Assembly (NCBI RefSeq): GCF_014839805.1 | Contig: NC_051140.1 | Coordinates: 13,661,826-13,725,825, forward strand | Direction of reading: 5' to 3' | Source: Manduca sexta | Lineage: Eukaryota > Arthropoda > Insecta > Lepidoptera > Sphingidae | DNA length: 64,000 nt | In this document: piece by piece, positions 10,884 through 22,300 of the stretch | How the letters are laid out: each line of letters opens with the position of its first letter | Position numbering within the stretch: position 1 is the stretch's first letter | The notes under the pieces: model-generated | The model's database searches: none | What the model saw: the letters and a program-made list of their open reading frames with translations, nothing else | Told to the model about the DNA's origin: nothing | Position numbers and translations under genes: made by a program

Positions 10884-10900
10884 TCCGGCTCGAAGGACCA
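10884..10900 (-). promoter_or_regulatory. Primer binding site complementary to tRNA-Tyr 3' end
   Basis: On the minus strand, two bases after the 5' LTR, the sequence is TGGTCCTTCGAGCCGGA. Its complement (TCCGGCTCGAAGGACCA on the plus strand) equals the 3' end of eukaryotic tRNA-Tyr including CCA, as I recall it (acceptor CCTTCGA/TCGAAGG). This primes reverse transcription in the family. Confidence 0.8.
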
Positions 10901-10902
10901 AA

Positions 10903-11292
10903 TGTTATGTAATAGATGGTAATACATAAATTTTTCTTCGGCCAACGTGCGGACTTCTCGATCCTGTGTGGTCTTATACATACATACTAATATATAGCTA
11001 AACAAACTCACCCCAATTTCCTTGTTCTTAATGCATGTGCTCCCGGGAGCCCCTTTTGTTCCGATTTATAAATTATAATTCTCTTTGCCGACTCCGATAG
11101 TAGTTTTTTCTTCAATAATCATGTCATTCTTCTTTTTTTTTAATAATATTTGACAGTTTCTTTTACCCCCACCGAAAAGATTTTATATTCGAATACATAC
11201 TATATATATATTTATGTGTGTTGTGTTGTGTGTAAATTAATTTGGCCGAATCTGTCCGCGCTTCCAAATAATGAACTAATAAAAATTAAACA
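10903..11292 (-). repeat. BEL/Pao LTR (5' LTR of the element)
   Basis: 390 bp, TG...CA, over 99% identical to 4929-5319. In element orientation this is the upstream LTR, adjacent to the primer binding site. The target duplication GGATG follows at 11293-11297. Confidence 0.93.
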
Positions 11293-11297
11293 GGATG

Positions 11298-13601
11298 AAT
11301 ATTTTGACGGCAACAAAATATATCGGTAAAATGAACCCAAGTATGATTTAATAACATCCACTCTAAGGCAATTTCAATTGAATTACTTATTGCATCTGTA
11401 TCGGAGCGTCCTTTAGTTGTGGTGAGAATGTGTTCATTGAAATCGTATAGAGTGGCTCCGCAGCGTCCTCATTGAGCCTGCGAGTTACGACACTCCTCGA
11501 CTTGAACGTTTTGCGGAACCATTTGAGGGAGTTCATATTGAATACCATATTTGTCTTATAAGTATAACGGTTAAAGGTTGTTTGCAAAGGCAAAGTAGGC
11601 GTTGAGGAATAATAATATTTGAATTGCTTTTGTTATTTTTGTTTATGTATTTTTGTTTTGTCTAGGAATCTAATGGATTGATTTTATATAAAACAAAAGG
11701 CCAGTACACTGAAGCCGCTTGGATTCTAATCCATACATATACCAGTCTGTTAATTATCACAAAATCTGAGGGATTAAAAGCGTATATGTTTTTTAAGTAG
11801 GTTGCTCATAGGTTGTAAAATTTTGATAAACGATTTTTATAAAAATTAATCCCCTAAGTATTAAAACGGGAGCTAGTCATGTTCAAACACAAGCGCGTGT
11901 AAAGACCGGTGTCAAATAAAATTGAAAAATATCCAGCATGTGCCAAACGTGACGGAGACTCAATATAACCAGTTTTGTATTTGAAGGGGCCGGCTAGATC
12001 GCTGAGGAATCGATGTTTTACTGAAAACCAAAACTAAATCAAAGCTTTTTAATGGCATTTCGTGCTGTCAGTGAAAATCTCAAAAAATAACATTTCTCAT
12101 TTACCTTACTACTTCCCAGTTCCTTTACACAACAATTCACTCCCTATTATTCTTGCTTTGTGAGTGTTCATATGAACAAATACCACATGGTACGGCTTTT
12201 GTCGTCTAAATTTTTAATGGCATCTTGTTTCAGAGAACCCTTTAAACTACATAATTCCAACTTTATAGAAATGGTATACATGGCAATGGTTATTATGGCA
12301 CACTTGTCTGTACTTATTAAAACCTCATGTTATTTCATATTGGTATAAAATTAACTAGTTTTTTATATTTTTATATCTTACACAATTTCTATACATAAAT
12401 ATAAAAAGGACCTAATACCGAAGACATTCTCTAAAAGTCAACCATTATCATGATATTGAAATAGATAAAGAGAAACAATTGACACTAAACTTAATGTAAA
12501 AGGTCTATTCGCGTGATCTTATCAGAGCATTTGCAAATTTAATATACATTGCACCGATAGTAATACGTTTTGCATATAAATGTATATGTATTGTTATGGC
12601 CGAGCGTTTATCCCTCTCGTTCCCTCTCAACCGGAGATTGTTGGAGAGCGATGAACTACTGAATTCATCTAACGACCGCGATTTATTTGATGTACTCATT
12701 TTTTCAACGAACCCCATGAGACACGTAGGAGCGAGGCAATAGTACATTATAATATAGCATTTTATTTATTTCTATCCCATTGTATATGTACAGGTGCGAC
12801 TGAAACCAGTCTATTTATTTAAGTACCCAATAGAAGTAAATCGTGTTTTTTTATTTTTGTTATAGGTTAGATTTGTTTCCATAAACAAAATTTATATATT
12901 AATGTTATAAATCCCTTGATATGTTGAAAGCGCTTATGAGATCAAAGGTATTTTTATTATAAAGAAAATCATTGTATATGAGGAGCTGCCATTGTCGATT
13001 TGCTTTATGCGTGGGGTGCCTTATGCGTAATGTTATAAAATAATTATTTACGTTCCTAAATAACCATTACCCTAATAAATATAATATAATACCTGCAAAT
13101 AATTTACTTGTACCTGCAACTATTTTACATAGGCAGCTGCGATTAAATGTTTTATTTTTCTATTTATTACTGACCCCTTATTTTTAAGTAATAAAACCAA
13201 AACTATAGGAATTATGGATTACACTTGTTTCATTGCGCACAAAATTTTGTAGATAAGAATTTTCAAATAAGAAAATAAATTCCGATATCACTAATACTAA
13301 AATTTGTTCGGAATCTATTATCTATTCATGATCTATATTTATACAATACTCGGTATTGATTGCGGCTTCGCCCGCGTGAGAAATCTTTCCTTCTACAAAA
13401 GTCTCTAAAATACTTTAATGATTTATATATCGACCTGTGCGACGCCAGCGCCATCTTTATAATCGATCTGATAATAAATTAATAAAGCTGTGATTTTATG
13501 AACATTGACTGGATTGAACTGGAGATGTACTATGAGTAGAGAAGTACGAAAAGTTAACAATTATTTTCTAATGAATAAAGCTTCTACGTACACGTACTAT
13601 A
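11298..13601. other. Intergenic DNA with a Helitron or repeat relic
   Basis: No gene seen. The stop of the open frame interrupted by the BEL element lies near 11325. 13358-13470 contains 'gcggcttcgcccgcgtgagaaa', a reverse-oriented relic of a common lepidopteran repeat end, also found near the Helitron at 3120. Confidence 0.5.
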
Positions 13602-13976
13602 CAGGGTCTTTTTGATATTGCGTTAATAAATGAAACCACATACATCTTCACCTCTGCTAACATCGTGCTAAAATAGTCCATGAACTACGATAACTTTCAC
13701 CAAAAATACTAATATTAGCTTTTTAATTTTTTGATAATTTTGTACTTAGTGTGAATATGATGTGTTTGTGAATGTCTTACTGACTGAAAATGTGATGTCG
13801 CATTTGCGACGAATTCTCATTCAGAAAATTACTTTTTCATATATTTATTTTGTTCTAAATTTAAACACTATTATATTACTTCTACGGTTCGAGTAACTTA
13901 TTCTAGAGTGCTATTTTCAAGAAAAGAAGGACTCGTGTGTGGTTTCATTGAATAACGCAATTTGTAAATGACCCTG
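13602..13976. mobile_element. TA-flanked MITE (family shared with 22378-22800)
   Basis: 375 bp between TA dinucleotides (13600-13601 and 13977-13978). The terminal inverted repeats are about 40 bp long: CAGGGTCTTTTTGATATTGCGTTA at the left, and CAGGGTCATTTACAAATTGCGTTA read from the right, both continuing to 'aatgaaaccaca'. It has no coding frame. Internal wording (gattttttgat.attttgtact, then cgaattctc) recurs in the element at 22378-22800. Probably mobilised by a Tc1/mariner-type transposase. Confidence 0.85.
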
Positions 13977-16900
13977 TACATAATTCCAATAGACATAGTA
14001 TTGCTTTTACACATATAACACAATTGTTAATCACAGGGTTCAGATTAGAAGTTGGCGAATTAGCTGGAACACGTTCCGAATATAAATTATCGTGGGGTGA
14101 CGTACGTCGTGTACAGCTGCAATTATATCGTCAAGTGCCATGCAGGGTATCGGAATAACTTAGCACTTAGAAACCGGTCTGATAGCTTTTAAGTGATAAC
14201 CAGATTGATCTGAATCTAGGCACTGTTTTGAGAATTGTGCCGTAGTCCAGTAAAGATGATATCTTGTAATAGAGCTAAAAATATGGTTAAAAAAGGTAGA
14301 CTAGATATATTTCGGTTTTGTTAATAACAACAAATATTCCACCTGCTCTTATAGAATTTGAGTGCGAGGTCGCTTTAACACACTTTTTTGCGCTGTGGCA
14401 GAAACAACTTGACTCGGTTTTTATGACTGATAATATGATTAAGTTAAAATGTTTTATAAATGCTTCACTTTAGATTTTTGTTACATGCAAAAAAGTAACA
14501 TTTTATTTTGTGTAAACTTGTAACACAATATTCATTGTAAAGTTATTTCAATAAGCACAAAGTTTGAATATTAATATTTACAGATAGAAAACGTCGTACG
14601 GCACTTTTAACGGGAACACACTTTGTCTCCGAGCAAAGCAGCTCAGACGGTCTCGGTGGAAATCGAAGGTCTCGTAAATTACTTCAGACAAATCCCTGAA
14701 GAGGCCAACGTCGTCGGCTGAATCAAACGTGTACGTAGAAACTATTTAAAACATTTTAAACAAAATAAAATATTTATTTCTGGATAGCTACTCGAGTTTT
14801 ATAAAAAAAGGCGTTAAATATTTTGATATCTGTTCGACATCGTCGACTTTGGACTTTATTTTTGGGATTAAAATTATTAAAATATAAATGGAGAAAAAAT
14901 TTACTGCGTGAAAAATAATATCGCAATATTCATTATGTCTTTTTAGGTATAGAACAATAAAACATTTGTCTCCACAGCGGTCTATGAAAAATAGGTTTAG
15001 GTATGAAGTAAATTACTTGCAAGAATTATATAATATTTTTTGTACGCAAATCACCAGCCATCAATATTCGAATCGTGACGTTATTAATCATTTCCGCCGC
15101 GGCAACATGCGAAAAGCTGAAATTTTTTATCACATAAAATGGAGTTACTATCATCTTGGTTCAGTAGTAAAATAACTCGTGAGACATTTGATTCATAACT
15201 TGGAAACACCTTTACTTTTTTATCGTCATCGAAGGCAGTCAATCTGATGGTCCAATTCATGGTAAATGGGTTACCACCGTGGACTTTGTATAAGCGTATT
15301 ATTCCATAATTGATACTTAATTAGATTAGTGTCCGATAAGATGACGTCACCAAGATATTGTAACAAATGTCGATTTTATTTTTTATACTTAGATATTTCC
15401 AAACTCATCTCCATGATTTGAATGAAACTGGCACTAAATTCACAACAGATTAATGTTATGCATCCACGATTTCATATTCACAATGGGGCGTTATTTTAAG
15501 GCAATTACTTTTAGGACAGCCGAAACCTCATTAGCAGTCGGCTTTCAGTAGTAAATCATACGTCATATTTAGATGCTAATTTCCACCCGACATGCAAATC
15601 ATAAGCTCAAACATTAAGTCATCGTTTGCGAGTAAATTAACGTAATTTAAGGGAAAAGTTTCTACACTAAGTGGCGACGAGAACGTCTATAATTCACTTA
15701 AAGTTTTCACAAACTAAGAGCGCGTCTAACGCCTAGCTTCAAACATGTAACCGGGCGTTGAAAAACTTGTTCCGGATACATTTTCCTCATTTTCCACTGA
15801 CATGTAAAACTAAATGTTTTGTGAAAAATGTGCATGCTCGTGTGGAACTGATGAAAATGCAACGTAAGTCCGACTGGAAAATCTCTGGTGTGAAGTTATA
15901 AAACGTTATGCGAGTCGAAACAAATCGTGCGGAAAAAGTGTACGATATGAAATGTTCTTTGGATTTTTCTAGAATGTGCATTATTTGCATAATGTGATAT
16001 TTATTATTTATTTATTGCTAACACGATTTTTCCGTTAGCGAAACAAAGGAAAGACTAGTCTTTGTTATCGCTCACCATTTTAGTGTACCTAAGCTCCGAC
16101 TCAAATTAATAAGACCATCCGTTTAATTTGTATCTAATGCCTCCACAGCTGTCTAAGCTTAATTCCATTTGAAATAAGCGTTTCGCTGCTACACGTCCAA
16201 TTACTTTGAGCGGGAAAGTGGCCGCTTGAGCCCCGAAGTTTATTTTAATGTGTAAGGGAATTACCCGACGCTTTTTAACCTCTTTTTTTAAACCCCATAA
16301 TCCAAGTACGTAAACAACCAATTAATTAAACATACGCGACTGTGTAGATACTGTGTTATATTAAGAAATAATGCATGCACGAATAAATTTTATAAAAAGG
16401 CCTCTCTTGGCGTGAAATATTATATCCCTACATAGGAGTAAAGGATGATAAATTATTACTATCTAACGTAATAAATTATTCGTAGCCACTAAATCGTTAG
16501 CGTTTGCCATAAGCGCTGATAAACATTGTACCTTCCAGCTTCTTGCATTTACATAATATCTTTTGAGTGTGTAGGTATTTCACATCCGCAGGGATGGATT
16601 TTCTTAATACTCTTTCTTTGTGAGACCTTCTACTTTCTTAAGATCATAAAGTCGTTTGGTCATCCGGTTACTGGCCCCTTTCAGCAATATAGGTTTGTTT
16701 TAAAATAATGATTATAGTTATAAGTGTATACTCTAAAATATATCACTCACGTAGAATTTATATGGAATCATTGGTAAGTTGTTCATTACCGACATCAAAA
16801 ACTTGGACTAGTGCAAGTTGGACTTGCACTCTGAGGGTTCTGTAAAGGCTTGCATGTAGGGTATACGTATAAGTAAGTTCAAACTCGACTAAGTTAACTT

Positions 16901-18861
16901 GCCGTTTGATCCCTCAACGGCTATTGCATTAACCGCAAACAATGAGTTTGTAATAGTAAATCCGCTTTTTTTATTATTAAAATACATTATTAAGGTTTTC
17001 AGATTGCTAAATTTTATGATTCTAGGTCAACGGGAAATTCCCTATAGGTTTTAATTCCCTTCGCATGAAATCGCAAAATAGGCAACATAAACGGTCACGT
17101 GTCATGATCGCATTGACTTACAATTCGATTTTTCGTAGATGAAAGAGATCGTAGACCCGAGTACTTTTTATAAATTTCGGCTTGATATCTTTACGCATTT
17201 CTGGTCAAAAGGGTCTTGACAGACAGACAGAAGACACATTGATTTTCTAAGGGTTCTCTTTGAAGTATGTAGCCTTAAAATATCAAAATTCATGCACACC
17301 TAAATGCTGAAGTAATCTATAAATCAAACTGTAGCACAAAATTGATATTTGATTGCATTTCCTTTAAAAATATCTTTGGAAGACAGTAATCACAATCCGA
17401 GAAAACATAGTCAGCTTATGTGGAATTCCGTAAGATTCCAAGTGCTTTATTGAATGTTCAACTACGAAGTTGCATTGCAAAAATAAACCAAACACGGTAA
17501 TAAAACACTTGTTCAAAACTAATTTATAAAAGAGGCAACATAAAAATCTTTTGAATAAACTTAAAATATCACAGAAACTTCGATGGCAAATAAGTAGCAT
17601 TACTTTATTGCGACAGTAGCAGATATTACGGACACTTTTATCACAGTCGAAGTCTAAAAGTGTTCAATTAATGAATCAAATAGTTAACGAGTATGGAAAG
17701 AGAAGGAATTTAAATTGGTTCTATACAAATATTGAATGAAACGCTGAAGACGAATTCTCTTGCAAATTCTCTACACCTTTTGTCCAATAAAAAACTTTTA
17801 TTTCTGTAAAGGTAAAGTGTTATAAATACTCAAAGCTATTAATGGCGTTGAAATGATGCGGTAATTAGGGCCGAGGCCCCGCAAAATATTTCCCAAAGTC
17901 AGTTTCAATTAGCGATGCCAGCCGTTGACAAGGGTTCATCCAAACCGTATTTAATCTGAATATTATTTGAACATCTTCACACTCGTGATGGCGGATATAG
18001 TTATGTAAATGAGTTGAGAGTTGCAGTCTTGCTTCTTGGATATGCAGATTAGACCCATACATTCTATTTCCTTTTTCTCTTTGGTTGGTTTCGCGGGTAA
18101 TGTGTTGGAATTTATATAAGCGTTAACATAACGAAGCTACCTGCTAAGATCTCATAAAAATAGGGTAGCTCTTAGTCGACTCTCAAATTTGCATCAATTT
18201 ATTATACACCTTCCTATCTTTGACCTCATTTATGCCTAAGCCAACGCGACGTGACGGATCGTAGCGCTGCACCTTCTACTGACAAAAGTCTGATAAGTTA
18301 GTCCTTTAGCCAAATTGTTCTTTTTTTCAGAGAGCAGTAATAGCAAGGTTGAATAATAATTGTAGGTACATCGCATCTCATAGAAATGCCTATAAGTTAT
18401 TGGTTACAAGTTTTAACTGTGCTTGAAATTGCAATCGCGGAAAAAGCTAGTGTGAGTGTACAAGTCTCTTGGGGTGAGGGCGTGGGGCTATCAAGCCACA
18501 TTATTTTCACATAGCTGGATAGGGTGTCTCGCAGTTTTGTGTTGGGGATCTACTAAGCGCATTTTAATTAATTAACGTCATTACCCAAATGCGTTTTTTA
18601 TGGTTCAACAATTGGACAACAACTTATCAGGAACTTTGTCAAGTTTTGTTGGTTCGGCCATAAATATATCTGTGCGGTGATGTTTTTAGATACTTACTAT
18701 ACACTAAAGAACTCGATAGATATAAAAACAAAAAGTCTCGTACGAGTCATTGAACCATTTTCTTTCCAATTGTCAATTATTGAGTATCACTGGACGATTG
18801 TAAGATATTATAAGAAAATATTTAATAATTATTAATAAGATTACTTTTTTGTTTGTTGCAG
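13977..18861. other. Intergenic DNA upstream of the receptor gene
   Basis: I see no supported gene. A 69-codon open frame after a possible acceptor (ctccacag, 14979) at about 14980-15175 and a moderately GC-rich patch at 14590-14730 were considered and are unconvincing. A relic 'gacagacagacag' lies at 17218. A noncoding first exon and the promoter of the receptor gene probably lie in here or further left, since an acceptor precedes the first coding exon. Confidence 0.45.
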
Positions 18862-19112
18862 ATTCATTATCAACTGAAGACAAGGAAGATGCTAAATAAA
18901 GAACACAGAAAAAATTGAAACATGTTATCACCGTCCACGTATCGAAGAAGTAACACACTCTAGTCGGAGACAGTACTGTTGAGATAGTAATGTGCCGCGT
19001 ACGTGTGGCAGGCGCTGGGCGCGTTGAGCGTGGATGGTGTTGAGGGTGGTGAGATGGCGGCGCGGTGGTGCGGGTGGGCGGGGCGCGGGTCGCGGTGAGG
19101 CCGGTGTGCGTG
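18862..19112 (+). promoter_or_regulatory. Nmdar2: Nmdar2 5' UTR with several upstream ATGs, GC-rich
   Basis: A strong acceptor (tttgtttgttgcag, ending 18861) suggests that the exon carrying the start codon begins at 18862 and that a separate leader exon lies upstream. From about 19000 to 19300 the DNA becomes very GC- and CpG-rich, in sharp contrast to its surroundings. ATGs occur at 18890, 18923, 18990, 19034 and 19054 before the coding ATG at 19113. Three give short frames that stop before it. The one at 19034 opens a long frame overlapping the coding start. Such leaders usually lower translation. Confidence 0.6.
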
Positions 19113-19378
19113 ATGCGAGCGCGAGCGTGGGCGCTGTGCTTGGCGTGGCTCGCGTGGTTCGCGGCAGCCGCGCCGCGCGACTTGCGCGTGTTGCAGGCAG
19201 ACGCGCGTGCGACCTTCTTCGTGGGCATCGCCGCGCCGCCCTCGGCCGCCGCCGTCGTGCGCGCCTTCAACCGCTCGCTAGCAGAGATCGCGCAGACATA
19301 TCTCGCCGAAGATTATCCGCTCTACCTCCGCAATATAACCCTGCTGCCGCTTTACATCGAACTTCCGGAAGATGAAAA
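19113..19378 (+). CDS. Nmdar2: Nmdar2 coding exon 1 (signal peptide)
   Basis: Starts at the first in-frame ATG: MRARAWALCLAWLAWFAAAA is a clear signal peptide, with cleavage likely before PRDLRVL. The exon continues into the start of the amino-terminal domain (FFVGIAAPPSAA, YPLYLRNITLLPLYIELPED). Donor AAAA|GTATGT, phase 2. The first two thirds are extremely GC-rich; the last third returns to normal composition. Confidence 0.85.
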
Positions 19379-22300
19379 GTATGTACCGCATAGTTTTTAT
19401 AATTACAACACCAAAGTATCCTTTTATTTTTATGTTTCTCAAAGCAGACTTTATTCGCCTTAGTTAGGTTACTATCAACCGACTTTATTTAAATTTCTTA
19501 CAGTTTATCTCACTGTTTTTATTCCAAATGTTATTCTTTTCTTCAAGTAAATATTTGGTTAATCTAAAAATTAACCAATAGGTCACTTTTGATGTACATA
19601 GTTCCACACACTACTAACATTTACGCTTTAACTATGTAGATAGACATTCCGTCTATGTTTACAAAACTGTAGATACAACGTTTTATGCATTCCAGTTTGC
19701 TTTATCTATACCATTACGAACAGAACATTACTCGGTACAACTTTAACACCGTCATCAATCCATTTCGGACACAATACAAACTGGCATCGACGTCGAAGCG
19801 AACAATTCGCAAGTTTCGATTTCGAACAACGCCAATTCACGTCTTGTACGGTGCGAAACTCTTTATGGATATTGTTAAAGTTGTTTCCACTTGATCGCAG
19901 CGCGTTGTGGCTCTGGACTGCTGTTCTGCTGGTTGATGCCAGTAGCTCAATGTTCTTTCGACGTCTGTCAACGTTATTTTTGACTTTTGAATTTATTTCA
20001 GCCAATGCATTTTCAATTAATGCTGTCATGTTTTCATTGGTGGTCACATCATTAACATAATTTGTAGTGTTGCATAGTTATGTTTCACGGTGATTTTATT
20101 TTATTTTACGAATGCGTAAATAATGAGATTATGTGATTACTTCACTCTTTATTGTGGCTGAACACAGTTACATATATTATGCTTAAGCTTTACACCGCCA
20201 CGAAGGTGGCAATTACCTATGTCTATAAATGGAATACTTTACATATTATGCATGAGAAGTTTCGATTCCATAAATGAGAACTACAAATAGAGCGATAATA
20301 TTCAATTGAAATCGATACGCGCGCCGGTGCCACTAAGATCGTCGGCGAATATAATTTCGTTGCCTCTGAGAACTCACTTAACGTAGAAAAATAAAAGAAA
20401 TAAAACCATGAGCTTATAAGATTATGACCTACGAATATAGATTTAGAACAATAATAAATTTCTCTTCTCGAACAGGTCGTAGAAAGCTGAATTCTACCGT
20501 GTTTTATTCGAATTAAGCTGGTAATATCATTATTATTAACATCAAGGAAAATAATTGCTTTAAGTTTCATCTCTCAATAAGTGGGGATCAAAGCAATAAT
20601 CTAATCTTAAATATCATCCGAGACGTTCTTGATTAATTAGGGCGTGATCTCTTGCAATTAGGGGCCGCAGGAAAGATGAGATCTTGTTCCACGAATTTAT
20701 TTTACGGAATAATAATGTAACGTGACTTTGTTTAACATAAGCTAATAAAGCATTTAAATATAAATTTTTAGTACATGTACATCAAAATTCGAGTGAAAGC
20801 CTACGATGGCATTAATTCTGTTTATCAATGTATTATTGTTTTCTACAATAAAATTGAAAGCCAATTAATTATTTGAAATAATAATTGGATGCGAAGAAAG
20901 AATTGTAAATTAAAAATATAAGCGGTATTAAAGTGTTGACTACGTTAATTATTAATTTCTTTCACGTAACATTTTTTTAGTGGGTATTATTTTTTGTAAT
21001 GGAAAATTTTAATAAATAAAACAACATATTGGATTTTCGTAATATTTTACTCAATATTATTAATTAATTCGTTATGCGCGTAATCGGTTCATGATTAATA
21101 TGAATTAATAACACATGTATAGGTAGATCTTCATTACAATAAAGAATCTAGTATCTAAAAATTATAACAAATAGGAACATATTTAAAACAAAGCATAACT
21201 CGTGGTGGTATCGTCCGAAGATAAGCTAAGTAGGTATAACAATATAACTAATAATAATGTCTTTAAAAGACACGTTATATAGAGGTATTTTATAAATCTA
21301 GTCAATTAAACATTGTAAATTATAAAAAATAATTGAGGATCTATTGTCAAATCTTTAATAATTTAATGTGTACACTATATCTTTGTTTAACATTTATTTA
21401 TTTATTATTGTGTAGATAAAACATAGAATTGTGCTAATGGTATGGGTAAAAACACGATTAGTCTCCTTCGTTTAAATTCGCTTTTATGAAAATATTATAA
21501 TGGATTAACAAACATTTCCTTTTTTCTATTAACAAAAAAATAATTATAAATTCTTAAGACACAAATAAATATCAAATTAAATATATATTATGTAGTAAAA
21601 TATTATTTGTACTCATTCATTTTGGACAGTATTATTAAATTTTGATTCCGTATATTTTTAAATATTCTGTGTCAGTATCAAATTTGATGTGGCACTGTTT
21701 CCCAAATTCCTTGTAAGATATTTCGTACAAGCTCTCCATCCCGGCTTTGTCTGCCACACGCTGGGCTCCAGCACTAGTAAATATACCTCCGGTCGCTCGA
21801 TATCCAAGTTCTTTTGCAAGATTTATTCTAAACAAAAATGACAAATAAAATTACAAACGTTACTGACTATAACTGAGGTAATACGCATGTAAAAAATATT
21901 CGTGAATATCAAATGTGTATTTTATTGCCTATAATTCATAAATTGGGCCCTCTAAGCCAGCACCGTGTACCATTACAGACCCATTTTTAATGTCGTTCGT
22001 ATCATAAAAGGTCTTTTTTGTCAATTTAATTTAGATTTCCTGTGCGATTTAAATAAATACGTTTTAAAATTAGGTTATTTATGGCAAAACTGCCAATGGA
22101 ATAGATGAAATGACGATAGCCGTTAAAATTTATATCATTATAATACGTGCACTAACGATTCTAGGACGAAAACTCTGACGAGTGAATGATAAAGTTGGAT
22201 GAACTGACATGTTTTGCCTTTGGCTACGTGTAGCACGGTCACTTCACGAATATCTATATATAAATACGTGGCGATAAAACTTTGTACCACTTTTAAGCAC

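Larger units (their letters stand above)
4924..11297 (-). mobile_element. BEL/Pao LTR retrotransposon, polymerase-deleted, carrying a nested mariner
   Basis: Two near-identical LTRs (4929-5319 and 10903-11292) begin TG and end CA, and are flanked by the 5-bp direct repeat GGATG (4924-4928 and 11293-11297). The element reads on the minus strand: primer binding site, leader (with a mariner inserted), Gag with zinc knuckles, retroviral-type protease, then a short piece before the reverse transcriptase joined directly to the integrase core. Most of the reverse transcriptase, RNase H and the integrase N-terminus are absent. Several frame changes break the remainder. It cannot move by itself, but near-identical LTRs imply recent insertion, so a helper relative should exist in the genome. 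Confidence 0.93.

Noticed and set aside
14980..15175. 65-codon open frame after a possible acceptor
   Set aside because: No recognised motif, no matching exon nearby, and length within chance for this region.
18773..19270. 165-codon minus-strand open frame across the receptor start
   Set aside because: Low-complexity Ala/Thr/His translation of the opposite strand of a GC-rich exon; a shadow frame.
19034..19375. 113-codon frame overlapping receptor exon 1
   Set aside because: Arg/Ala-rich shadow of the GC-rich exon. Kept only as an upstream ATG, not as a gene.
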